Below the pieces are notes generated by a model. The model was given only the letters and a program-made list of their open reading frames with translations, had not been told where the DNA came from and did not search any database. The position numbers and the translations under genes are program-made. DNA of 64,000 nt from Phycicoccus avicenniae_A (GTDB lineage: Bacteria; Actinomycetota; Actinomycetes; Actinomycetales; Dermatophilaceae): positions 1-64,000 of the forward strand of contig NZ_JBNVZV010000020.1 of the NCBI RefSeq assembly GCF_050496545.1, written 5' to 3'. Positions 35,463 to 43,576 of the stretch are shown in pieces (position 1 is the first letter of the stretch; each line of letters begins with the position of its first letter).

Positions 35463-35510
35463 GAACGTGTGTGAACACGCCGGACAACCGCGGCGAGCTC
35501 ACACACGTTC
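35463..35510. repeat. Palindromic repeat family C, copy 2 (convergent junction)
   Basis: GAACGTGTGTGA (35463-35474) and TCACACACGTTC (35499-35510) are perfect arms. The element shares GTGTGTGA/TCACACAC and GGCGAG with the copy at 28585. It fills the gap between the convergent IclR and DEAD-box genes. Confidence 0.75.
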
Positions 35511-35522
35511 ACAAGGATGGGG

Positions 35523-37061
35523 TCAGCGGGAGCGGCCGCCGCGCTCGGAGAACGCCGCCGCGCCGCCACCCTGACGACCGCTGCCGCCCTGACGGGCGCC
35601 GCCGCCCTGGCCGCGACGCGAGCCACCCTGGCCGCCGGCGCCTCGGCCACCGGCCGGACGGCCCTGGCCCGAGCGCTTCGGCCCGGATCCCTGTGCACCG
35701 GAGCCGCCGCGCGCCGAGCCCTGGCCGCTGCCGGCCTCGGGACGGGGACCGCGCCGACGCTGACCGCCGGAGCGCCGCTGGCCGCCGCCGGACGTCGCGG
35801 ACGAGCCGCCCTGCGCCCGAGCGCCGTTGCGCCGACCGCCACCCGAGCCACGACCCGAGTCGGCGGGGACGGGGGCGACGAAGCCGCCCTCGAAGGACCG
35901 GTCGCCGGGGGCGAGCTCGGACAGCAGCGGGTGCTCCGCGTGGACGCGGGTGGTCGTCGCCCGGATGCCCGCCTTGCGGGTGAGGTCGCGGACGTCGCGC
36001 ACCTGGTCGTCGGTCATCAGCGTGACGACGGTGCCCGACGCGCCGGCGCGTGCGGTGCGCCCGGACCGGTGCAGGTACGCCTTGTGCTCGACCGGCGGGT
36101 CGGCGTGGATGACGAGCGCCACGTCGTCGACGTGGATGCCGCGGGCGGCGATGTCGGTGGCCACGAGCGTGCGGGCGGCGCCGCTGTGGAAGGCCTCCAT
36201 CGTCCGGGTGCGCGCGCCCTGGCTGAGGTTGCCGTGCAGCTCGACGGCCGGCACGCCGGAGCCGTTGAGCTGGCGGGCCAGCTTCTTCGCGCGGTGCTTG
36301 GTGCGCGTGAAGACGACGGTGCGCCCCGGCGCCGCGGTGAGGTCGAGCAGCACCGGGAGGTGCGCATCGTGCGTCACGTGCAGCACGTGGTGCGCCATCG
36401 TCGAGACCGGCGACTGGGCCGAGTCGGCCTCGTGCGTCACGGGGTCGTGGAGGTAGCGACGGGCGATGACGCCGATGCCGGCGTCGAGGGTGGCGGAGAA
36501 CAGCATCCGCTGCCCGCGCTGCGGCGTGGCGTCGAGGAGGCGGCGGACCTGCGGGAGGAAGCCGAGGTCGGCCATGTGGTCGGCCTCGTCGATGACCGTG
36601 ACCTCCACGGCGTCGAGGGAGACGTGGCGCTGGCCGATGAGGTCCTCGAGCCGGCCGGGGCAGGCGACCACGACGTCGACGCCGCGGCGCAGGTTCGCGA
36701 CCTGCGGGCCCTGGCCGACCCCGCCGAAGACGGTGCAGGTGGTCAGGCCGAGCGTGGCGGCGAGCGGGGCCATCACCTCGTCGATCTGGGTGGCCAGCTC
36801 GCGGGTCGGGGCGAGGACGAGGGCACGGGGGCGCTTCGTCGTGCGCTGGGTCCGGCTCTGCGAGAGGCGGGTCAGCAGCGGCAGCACGAAGGCGACCGTC
36901 TTGCCGGACCCGGTGCGCCCGCGGCCGAGCACGTCGCGGCCGGCGAGCGAGTCGGGCAGCGTCGCGGCCTGGATGGGGGTGGGCGTCGTGATCTCGCGCG
37001 CGGCGAGCAGCTCGACGAGGGGGGTGGGCACGCCGAGCGCGCCGAAGGTGTCCGATGACAC
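35523..37061 (-). CDS. DEAD-box RNA helicase (RhlE/CsdA-like)
   Basis: ATP-dependent RNA helicase of about 512 residues. The Q-motif region is FGALGVPTPLVELLAAREITTPTPIQ. Motif I is GRTGSGKT, Ia PTRELA, II is seen as DEAD (VIDEADHMADLGF), III SATLD, and VI HRSGRTARAG. The C-terminal tail (about 380-512) is rich in Gly, Arg, Ser and Gln (RGGSGAQGSGPKRSG), a flexible RNA-binding extension. I prefer GTG at 37061 because GGAG lies 6 nt upstream; a TTG at 37073 is also open. The ~175-bp leader upstream may hold post-transcriptional control, as in cold-shock helicases. Confidence 0.9.
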   Translation of the reverse strand: MSSDTFGALGVPTPLVELLAAREITTPTPIQAATLPDSLAGRDVLGRGRTGSGKTVAFVLPLLTRLSQSRTQRTTKRPRALVLAPTRELATQIDEVMAPLAATLGLTTCTVFGGVGQGPQVANLRRGVDVVVACPGRLEDLIGQRHVSLDAVEVTVIDEADHMADLGFLPQVRRLLDATPQRGQRMLFSATLDAGIGVIARRYLHDPVTHEADSAQSPVSTMAHHVLHVTHDAHLPVLLDLTAAPGRTVVFTRTKHRAKKLARQLNGSGVPAVELHGNLSQGARTRTMEAFHSGAARTLVATDIAARGIHVDDVALVIHADPPVEHKAYLHRSGRTARAGASGTVVTLMTDDQVRDVRDLTRKAGIRATTTRVHAEHPLLSELAPGDRSFEGGFVAPVPADSGRGSGGGRRNGARAQGGSSATSGGGQRRSGGQRRRGPRPEAGSGQGSARGGSGAQGSGPKRSGQGRPAGGRGAGGQGGSRRGQGGGARQGGSGRQGGGAAAFSERGGRSR

Positions 37062-37235
37062 GGGAAGCTCCAAGGTGATGGTGTCGCAGCGCGGCGCGAG
37101 CCGTCGGCAGCGACGAGGTGGATGTTCTGCCGGGCGGGGCTCGGAGGCCGCGACGCCGTGAGCGGGAAACCCGCCACGAGGGCATCGACATCGATGTGGG
37201 CCGCTGCAGAACCGGGCAGGCCCACCACGACCAGT

Positions 37236-38201
37236 CTACGGCAGGTCGGCGGTCCCGGACGCCACCACGGGGTCGAGGTGGGCGGCACCCACGGCCCCCG
37301 ACCACTCGCCGAGGCCCGAGCGGACGACGGCGATGCGGTCGGCGTCGAGCTCACCGGCGTCCGGGAGGTGCTCAGCGAGGGCCTCCCGCAGCGGGGTGAG
37401 CAGGACCTCGCCGGCGGCCGCCAGCCCGCCCCCGACGACGACGAGGCGGGTCCCCGCCGTGGCGATGACGGGCGCCAGCGCGGCGGCCAGGGCATCGACG
37501 GCATCCGTCCAGATCCGTTGGGCCACAGGGTCGCCCGCAGCCACCGCCGCCGAGACCGCGCGGGCGTCGCCCTCGCGACCCGCTGCGTGCCACGCCCGGC
37601 CGATGGCCAGGGCCCCGGCGACCGCCTCCAGGCAGCCGCGGCGACCGCAGCCGCAGCGCGGTCCGTCGGTGCGGACCCGCACGTGCCCGATCTCCCCGCT
37701 CCAGGCCGAGCCCCGGACGACCCGGCCGCGCGTCATCAGCGCCGCGGCCAGACCGGTGCCGAGGGGCACGAAGAGGACGTCGTCGACCCCGGCCGCGGCG
37801 CCGGCGAGGTGCTCGCCCAGCAGCCCCGCCCGCACGTCGTGGCCGAGCACGACGGGCGCCTCGACGTGCCCCGCCAGCTCGCTGCCGACATCGAGGTCCC
37901 GCCAGCCGAGGTTGGCCGACCACACGGCCCGGCAGCGCTCCTCGTCCACGACCCCGGGCACGACGAGACCGACCCGCTCGACGACGGACCCCGACCCCTC
38001 GGCCGCGCGCAGCGCATCGAGCACGGCGGCCACGACCGGACCGAGCCGCCTGCCGACGTCGCGTGGCGTCGGCGCGAGGTGGCGGGCGACGACGGCCCCG
38101 TCGCGCAGCGCGACCGCCTTCGTGCGCGTGCCCCCCACGTCGATCCCGACCCGCAGGCCGCCGGTCGGGGAGCCGGCGGTGCGCGGGAGCGCGGCCGTCA
38201 C
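37236..38201 (-). CDS. ROK-family sugar kinase
   Basis: Sugar kinase of 321 residues. The phosphate loop GIDVGGTRTKAVAL is at about 19-32, and the ROK zinc site EIGHVRVRTDGPRCGCGRRGC (Cys-x-Cys-x4-Cys and His) is near 175-200. The C-terminal ATP-binding VVVGGGLAAAG is also present. Substrate could be glucose, N-acetylglucosamine or N-acetylmannosamine; NagA 5 kb away hints at an amino sugar. Its GTG overlaps the stop of the ROK repressor gene, forming a two-gene operon. Confidence 0.87.
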   Translation of the reverse strand: MTAALPRTAGSPTGGLRVGIDVGGTRTKAVALRDGAVVARHLAPTPRDVGRRLGPVVAAVLDALRAAEGSGSVVERVGLVVPGVVDEERCRAVWSANLGWRDLDVGSELAGHVEAPVVLGHDVRAGLLGEHLAGAAAGVDDVLFVPLGTGLAAALMTRGRVVRGSAWSGEIGHVRVRTDGPRCGCGRRGCLEAVAGALAIGRAWHAAGREGDARAVSAAVAAGDPVAQRIWTDAVDALAAALAPVIATAGTRLVVVGGGLAAAGEVLLTPLREALAEHLPDAGELDADRIAVVRSGLGEWSGAVGAAHLDPVVASGTADLP

Positions 38202-39439
38202 GGCGTGGCCACCGCGTGGCCGAGGCGAACGTCGACCGCCGTGAGCGCCAGTCGCACGGCACCCGTCGCGACGGCCGACTCGCCGAGGCCCGAGAGCAGG
38301 ACGCGCGGCGGCTCCATCGTCGTGCGGCCGAGCTCGGCGCGCACGGCGTCGGCGAGGGGCGGGCCGACGCGGCTGGTGCGCCCCCCGAGGACGACGGTGC
38401 CGGGGTCGACGACGAGCACGAGGGCCGCGACACCGGCGCAGAACCAGCCGACGAGCCGCTCGACGGCGGCCGCCGCCTCGGTGCTGCCGGCGTCCGCGGC
38501 GCCCACGAGCGCCCCGAGCACGTCAGCGGGGTCGGTGCCCGCCAGCGCGTCCGCGACCAGCGGGTCGCGCGTCGCGAGGTCGGCGGCGAGCGCCCGGACG
38601 GCCAGGGTCGAGACGCGTCGCTCGAACGGCCCGGGGACGCCCTCGCGCGGGAGGGAGCCCTCCGGCGTCGCCCGGTCCGGGTCGCGGAAGACGTCGACCA
38701 GGCCGAGCTCCCCCGAGGCCATCGTCGCCCCACGGAACGGCGTGCCGTCGATGACGAGACCGGTGCCGACCTGCTCGTCCCAGTGGACGAAGGCGAAGGT
38801 GTCGACGCCGCGCGCGACCCCGACGGTCCGTTCCGCCAGGGCCGCGAGGCGGACGTCGTTGTCGATGAGGACCGGGCACCCGAAGGCCTCGGCCACCCGC
38901 TCGGTGACGGGCAGCGCGCTCCATCCGGGGATGTTCGAGGCGGTGCGGATGCGCCCCGTGCCGGTGTCGACGATGCCCGTCGTCCCGATGCCGATGGCCC
39001 ACAACCCGGTGGCGGAGGCGTCCTCGGCCACGACGGTGCGCAGCGCGCCGAGCACCGCCTCCAGGACCTCGTCGGCGACCGCCGTCGTCGCCACCCGGAC
39101 CTCGGTGAGGAGGGTGCCGCCGAGGTCGGCGAGCACGGCGTGCACCTCGTGGGCGCTCACCTGGACGCCTGCGACACAGCCCAGCTCGCGTCGGAAGCGC
39201 ACCCGCTGCGCCGGGCGACCGACGGCTCCCCCGGACCGCGAGGCGCTGCGCTCGACGAGCCCGAGGTCGACGAGGTCGTCGACGGAGCGCGTGGTGGCGG
39301 GCCGCGACAGCGACGTCAGGGCGACGAGCTCGGTGAGGCTGACCGCCCCCTCGCTGCGCCGGAGTGCGTCGAGGAGCGCGGCGCGGTTCATGCCGCGCAG
39401 CACGTGGGGGCCCTTGGCCACCGGTGCGGTGTCGCTCAC
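38198..39439 (-). CDS. ROK-family transcriptional repressor (NagC/XylR type)
   Basis: A 413-residue ROK repressor. The N-terminal winged helix (about 15-75) includes LTELVALTSLSRPATTRSVDDLVDLGLVE. The ROK sugar-binding domain follows with GIGTTGIVDTGTGRI, VLIDNDVRLAALAE and VVDPGTVVLGG. The zinc site seen in the kinase is absent, which is normal for many repressors of this class. It is divergent from a sugar ABC transporter, with a palindromic operator between. The GTG at 39439 is preceded by GGAGGAAA. Confidence 0.9.
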   Translation of the reverse strand: MSDTAPVAKGPHVLRGMNRAALLDALRRSEGAVSLTELVALTSLSRPATTRSVDDLVDLGLVERSASRSGGAVGRPAQRVRFRRELGCVAGVQVSAHEVHAVLADLGGTLLTEVRVATTAVADEVLEAVLGALRTVVAEDASATGLWAIGIGTTGIVDTGTGRIRTASNIPGWSALPVTERVAEAFGCPVLIDNDVRLAALAERTVGVARGVDTFAFVHWDEQVGTGLVIDGTPFRGATMASGELGLVDVFRDPDRATPEGSLPREGVPGPFERRVSTLAVRALAADLATRDPLVADALAGTDPADVLGALVGAADAGSTEAAAAVERLVGWFCAGVAALVLVVDPGTVVLGGRTSRVGPPLADAVRAELGRTTMEPPRVLLSGLGESAVATGAVRLALTAVDVRLGHAVATP

Positions 39440-39489
39440 GAGGTTTCCTCCCCCGGGGTCTTGACGTGGGTGCGGTCGGGCATGATTAT

Positions 39490-39506
39490 TTACGAATCAT
39501 TCGTAA
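39490..39506. promoter_or_regulatory. ROK repressor operator
   Basis: TTACGAAT-C-ATTCGTAA is a perfect 17-bp palindrome, and is AT-rich in a GC-rich region. It lies in the gap between the divergent ROK repressor and sugar-transport genes, 51 bp from the repressor start. It is the most likely site for this repressor; binding is inferred. Confidence 0.7.
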
Positions 39507-39647
39507 CTGTCCATGGTGAGTTTCGGCCACGGGCTCGAGGGCACGGTCGCCCCCCGCGACCGGTCCCCGTCCCGAGGGAGCGCGCCACGGACGACCCACC
39601 TCGAGGACCCGGACGCCGGGTGCCCGCGAGAGAGACGAGGACGTGAC

Positions 39648-40898
39648 ATGGGGAAGTCGACAAGGGCCGCGGTCGCGGTCGGGGCGCTCGTCCCGGCGCT
39701 GCTGCTCGGCGCCTGCGGCGGAGGCTCCGGTGCGGGTGACGCCGGCGGCGACTCCGGCGGGGACAAGGCCACGACCATCACGCTGATGGCGGCCGAGTAC
39801 TCCAAGGACAACACCAAGGCGTTCTGGGACGCGTTCGCCAAGGAGTACAAGAGCAAGTACGGCTACACGCTCAACGTCAACGTCGTCAGCTGGGACAACA
39901 TCGACCAGCAGTCCTCGACGATGATCCAGAACAACCAGCCGCCGGACATCCTCAACCTCAACGCGTACGCCAGCTACGCCAAGGACGGCCTGCTCTACGG
40001 CTCCGACGAGGTGCTGCCGAGCGAGGTGAAGTCCGACATCCTCCCGACCTTCGTCAAGTACGGCACCTACGACGGCACGTTCTACGGCTTCCCGGACCTC
40101 AGCAGCGCCCGTGCGCTCTTCTACAACACCGACCTCTTCGCCAAGGCCGGCATCAGCGCCCCGCCGAAGACCTGGGCCGAGCTCGAGGCCGACGCCCAGA
40201 AGGTCAAGGCCACCGGCAACACCGGGTACGCGCTGCCGCTCGGCCCCGAGGAGTCCCAGGGCGAGTTCTCGATGTGGCTCTTCAACAACGGCGGGGACTG
40301 GAAGACCGACGGGAAGTGGTCGATCAACTCCGACAAGAGCGTCGAGACCCTGACCTTCCTGAAGAAGATGACCGACGCCGGTCTCACGCAGTCGAACCCG
40401 GCCCGTACCAACCGCGCCGACGCCTTCGACCTCTTCAAGTCCGGGAAGGTCGGCATGGTCGTCGGGTTCTCGCCGCTCGCCGGTGAGCTCGACAAGGACG
40501 GCACCGTCAAGTACGCCGTCGCGCCGTTCCCGACCAACGACGGCTCCGAGAGCAAGCCCCTCGGCGTCACCGACTACCTCATGGCCTTCAAGAAGAAGGG
40601 CAACCAGGACGCGGTCAAGGCGTTCTACGAGCTCTACTACTCGAAGGACCAGATCAACACGTTCATCGAGAAGGAGGGCTTCCTCCCGGTGACCACCTCG
40701 GGCGTGGAGTTCTTCCAGAAGGACGACAAGCTCAAGGTCTACCTCGACACCCTGCCCAACGCGCGGCTGACCCCGACCGACGACCCGACGTGGGACAAGG
40801 TCAAGCTCGCCGTGCAGCAGAACCTCGGCGGCGGCGTCACCGGTGACCCGAAGGCCACCCTGGACAAGCTCCAGCAGACCGCCGAGTCCGGGGGCTGA
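39648..40898 (+). CDS. Sugar ABC transporter substrate-binding lipoprotein
   Basis: Extracytoplasmic binding protein of family 1 (MalE/UgpB-like), 416 residues. The lipoprotein signal has lipobox LLGACG (Cys about residue 24), followed by a Gly-rich linker. Mature features are AAEYSKDNTKAFWDAFAKEY, YGFPDLSSARALFYNTDLFAKAGI and LGVTDYLMAFKKKGNQDAV. It captures a mono- or oligosaccharide for the following permeases. The ATG at 39648 is used because the longer frame from 39513 contains no signal peptide. No ATPase gene is here; a shared MsiK-type ATPase encoded elsewhere is likely. Confidence 0.9.
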   Translation: MGKSTRAAVAVGALVPALLLGACGGGSGAGDAGGDSGGDKATTITLMAAEYSKDNTKAFWDAFAKEYKSKYGYTLNVNVVSWDNIDQQSSTMIQNNQPPDILNLNAYASYAKDGLLYGSDEVLPSEVKSDILPTFVKYGTYDGTFYGFPDLSSARALFYNTDLFAKAGISAPPKTWAELEADAQKVKATGNTGYALPLGPEESQGEFSMWLFNNGGDWKTDGKWSINSDKSVETLTFLKKMTDAGLTQSNPARTNRADAFDLFKSGKVGMVVGFSPLAGELDKDGTVKYAVAPFPTNDGSESKPLGVTDYLMAFKKKGNQDAVKAFYELYYSKDQINTFIEKEGFLPVTTSGVEFFQKDDKLKVYLDTLPNARLTPTDDPTWDKVKLAVQQNLGGGVTGDPKATLDKLQQTAESGG

Positions 40899-40903
40899 CC
40901 GAC

Positions 40904-41872
40904 GTGACGACGACCGACGACGTCCAGGCGCCGTCGGCCCGCACGACCCCCGGAGGACCTCGCCAGCGGCGGCGGTCCTCCGGGGTCGGCCGGGTCAGCG
41001 CCCCGGTGGCGCTGCTCTGGCTCGCCCCGGCCATCGCCCTGATCATCGGGGTGGTCCTCTTCCCGGCGATCATGCTCTTCCGCGCCTCGCGCTCGGAGTA
41101 CTCCATCACCGGGCTCTACAAGGGCAGCGCCGGCTGGGACAACTACGCCAAGGTCCTCAGCTACCCGGACCTGCCGGTCGTCCTGAAGAACACGGTCGTC
41201 TGGGTCGTCGTGGTCGTCGCGCTGACCATCGTCATCTCGCTCGCCCTGGCCCAGCTGCTCGTCAAGGACTTCCCCGGGCGCCGGTTCGTGCGCTGGGCCG
41301 TCATCGTGCCGTGGGCGGCCTCGCTGGTCATCACGAGCCAGCTCTTCGTCCTGCTCTACGACGACAACTACGGCCTCTTCAACCACGTCCTGATGACGCT
41401 GGGGATCGTCGACACCCCGATCAGCTTCCTCGGCGACGACCGCTTCACGATGGCCTCGATGATCGTCGTCGGCGTCTTCGTGTCGCTGCCCTTCACGATC
41501 TTCGTGTTCATCGCCGGGCTCAACGCCATCCCCGACGACGTCATGGAGGCCGCCGAGGTCGACGGCGCCTCGCCGTGGCAGCGCTGGCGGCAGATCACCT
41601 TCCCGCTGCTGCGCCCGGCGATGCTCATCGCGACGGTGCTCAACACGATCTACGTGTTCAACAGCTTCCCGATCATCTACACGCTCAACGACCGCAACCC
41701 GGGCTTCACCCACGACACCCTCATCACCTTCATGTACAAGCTCGCGTTCAAGAGCCAGGAGAAGGACGTCGGGATGTCGGCCGCCACGGGCATCGTCAAC
41801 GTGCTGATCATCCTGCTGGTCGTCCTCGTGTACCTGAAGATCGTCAACTGGCGGGAGGAGACCTCGCGATGA
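40904..41872 (+). CDS. Sugar ABC transporter permease 1 (MalF-like)
   Basis: Inner-membrane permease of 322 residues with six membrane segments. The coupling (EAA) loop reads EAAEVDGASPWQRWRQITFPLL at about 223-244, where the ATPase docks. It begins with a short basic cytoplasmic tail (RQRRRS). GTG start lies 5 bp after the binding-protein stop, and the stop overlaps permease 2. Confidence 0.9.
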   Translation: MTTTDDVQAPSARTTPGGPRQRRRSSGVGRVSAPVALLWLAPAIALIIGVVLFPAIMLFRASRSEYSITGLYKGSAGWDNYAKVLSYPDLPVVLKNTVVWVVVVVALTIVISLALAQLLVKDFPGRRFVRWAVIVPWAASLVITSQLFVLLYDDNYGLFNHVLMTLGIVDTPISFLGDDRFTMASMIVVGVFVSLPFTIFVFIAGLNAIPDDVMEAAEVDGASPWQRWRQITFPLLRPAMLIATVLNTIYVFNSFPIIYTLNDRNPGFTHDTLITFMYKLAFKSQEKDVGMSAATGIVNVLIILLVVLVYLKIVNWREETSR

Positions 41873-42693
41873 CGAAGACCCGTCGGCCCCGGCTCGTCGC
41901 GTTCAGCGCGGCGGTCATCGCGCTGGTGTTCCTCGCGCCGTACGTCGTCATGGTGCTCGACAGCTTCCGCACGAGCACCGACGTCAAGACCTCGCCGCCG
42001 TCGTTCCTGCCGCGGATCTGGCAGTTCGACACCTACCTCACCGTCGTCACCGACGGCCGCTTCCCGCACTGGCTGCTCACCTCGCTCATCGTCTCGCTCG
42101 GGGCGACGGCGGTGGTGGTGGTCGTGGCCATCCCCGCGGCGTACATGACGGCGCGGCACCGCTTCCCGGGCCGCGGGCTGTTCCTGCTCGTCGTGCTCAT
42201 CACCCAGATGTTCGCGCCGACCTCGCTCGTCGTCGGGCTGTACCGGCAGTTCTTCGAGCTGAACATGATCAACACCTACGGCGCGCTGATCATCACGAAC
42301 GCGGCGTTCAACCTCGCGTTCGCGATCTGGATCCTGCACGGCTTCTTCTCCTCGATCCCGCTCGAGGTCGAGGAGGCGGCGGCGCTCGACGGCGTCGGCC
42401 GGGTCGGGATGCTGCGCCGGATCATGCTGCCGCTCACCCTCCCCGGACTCGTGACGGCGACGATCTTCACGTTCATCGCGGCGTGGAACGAGTACGTCGT
42501 CGCGCTGACCCTGATGATCGACGACGACAAGAAGCCGCTGACCGTCGGCTTCCGCTCCTACGTCACGGGGTACGAGCAGAACTGGGACCAGCTGTTCGCG
42601 GCGTCGGTCATCGCGGTCGTCCCGGTCGTCATTCTCTTCGCGCTCATCGAGAAGCACCTCGTCGGCGGCCTGACCGCCGGCTCGGTCAAGTAG
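41869..42693 (+). CDS. Sugar ABC transporter permease 2 (MalG-like)
   Basis: Second permease, 274 residues, six membrane segments. The EAA loop is EEAAALDGVGRVGMLRRIMLPLTLPG. The ATG at 41869 overlaps the preceding stop, with GGGAGGAG upstream. It is the last gene of the transporter operon, ended by a long palindrome. Confidence 0.9.
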   Translation: MTKTRRPRLVAFSAAVIALVFLAPYVVMVLDSFRTSTDVKTSPPSFLPRIWQFDTYLTVVTDGRFPHWLLTSLIVSLGATAVVVVVAIPAAYMTARHRFPGRGLFLLVVLITQMFAPTSLVVGLYRQFFELNMINTYGALIITNAAFNLAFAIWILHGFFSSIPLEVEEAAALDGVGRVGMLRRIMLPLTLPGLVTATIFTFIAAWNEYVVALTLMIDDDKKPLTVGFRSYVTGYEQNWDQLFAASVIAVVPVVILFALIEKHLVGGLTAGSVK

Positions 42694-42713
42694 CCGCCCC
42701 GCCTCCCCACACC

Positions 42714-42792
42714 ACCCGACTTATTGCCCGTAACCCACCTCCGAGGCGCCGAAGGTGGCCTCTCGAGGTGGGTTCTGGGCAATAAGTCGGGT
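42714..42792. terminator. Long palindrome, family D (convergent junction)
   Basis: A 79-bp hairpin: ACCCGACTTATTGCCC (42714-42729) pairs with GGGCAATAAGTCGGGT (42777-42792), and AACCCACCTC (42732-42741) pairs with GAGGTGGGTT (42765-42774). It lies between the convergent permease and M50 genes and touches the M50 stop codon. Confidence 0.75.
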
Positions 42793-43493
42793 CAGAGGGC
42801 GGGGAGGACGGTGGTCGCGACGACCCAGGTGGCGGCCGCGCAGACCAGCGCGAAGGTCGCCAGCCACAGCACCCGGGGCACCCGCGTCAGCTGGGCGAGG
42901 ACGGCGGCGTCGCTGGCCGAGCGGTCGCCCGACCCGGCGACCGCCCCGAGGTGCCGCCAGGCGCCGACGACGAGGACGATGCCGACGCCCACGAGCACCT
43001 GGGCCTGCACCCGCTGCGCGCCGGCCCACCAGAGCCACCCGGTCAGCCCGCCGACGACGAGCACGACGACCGCGGTCAGCAGCGAGCGCGAGCGCACGAG
43101 GGCGACCAGCAGCACCACCACGACGGCCGCGAGCACGACCGGTCCCCAGCCGCGGACCGCGAGCCACACCGCGCCCGCCCCGACGACGGCCGGCGCCGGG
43201 TAGCCGGCCCAGGTGGTGGCCACCCGGCCGAACCCGCGCGCCGGTCCGACGGTCACGGCGTGACCGGACATGTCGCCGCGCAGCACGAACCCGGTGAACC
43301 TGCGCCCGCAGAGGATGCCCACCCCGGCGTGTCCGAGCTCGTGGACGAGGGTGACGCCGAGGCGCAGCACGCGCCACACCGGCTCGACCCCGACGGCCAC
43401 GAGCGCGGCGACGAGGACGACGAGCACCGGCCGCCCGTCGAGCGACACCTCGCCGACCGGGCGGAGGCGCTCCCAGAGCTGTCCGACGTCCAC
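42792..43493 (-). CDS. M50B-like site-2 protease family membrane protein
   Basis: A membrane protein of about 233 residues with HELGH (HExxH zinc site) in a hydrophobic helix and about six to seven further membrane segments, matching the peptidase M50B-like family (PF13398). A second motif with Asp typical for the third zinc ligand is not obvious, so activity is uncertain. I chose GTG at 43493 (VDVGQLWERL). A GTG at 43571 is also open, but it would overlap the nagA promoter. No good ribosome binding site is seen for either. Confidence 0.78.
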   Translation of the reverse strand: MDVGQLWERLRPVGEVSLDGRPVLVVLVAALVAVGVEPVWRVLRLGVTLVHELGHAGVGILCGRRFTGFVLRGDMSGHAVTVGPARGFGRVATTWAGYPAPAVVGAGAVWLAVRGWGPVVLAAVVVVLLVALVRSRSLLTAVVVLVVGGLTGWLWWAGAQRVQAQVLVGVGIVLVVGAWRHLGAVAGSGDRSASDAAVLAQLTRVPRVLWLATFALVCAAATWVVATTVLPAL

Positions 43494-43566
43494 GGGCACC
43501 GGACCGTAGCGGCCGCACCTGAGCGCCCGCCGGGAGGGGACGGCCGGACGGGCGCGACCCGGTAGC

Positions 43567-43576
43567 GTCACGTGAC
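43567..43576. promoter_or_regulatory. Short palindrome at the nagA start
   Basis: GTCACGTGAC is a perfect 10-bp palindrome directly before the nagA GTG at 43577. nagA has no visible Shine-Dalgarno, so it may be leaderless, and this could be a core promoter or operator. Weak evidence. Confidence 0.3.

Noticed and set aside
37062..37235. Possible riboswitch in the leader of the DEAD-box helicase gene
   Set aside because: The leader is long, but I recognise no known riboswitch core; a cold-shock-type leader is only a guess.
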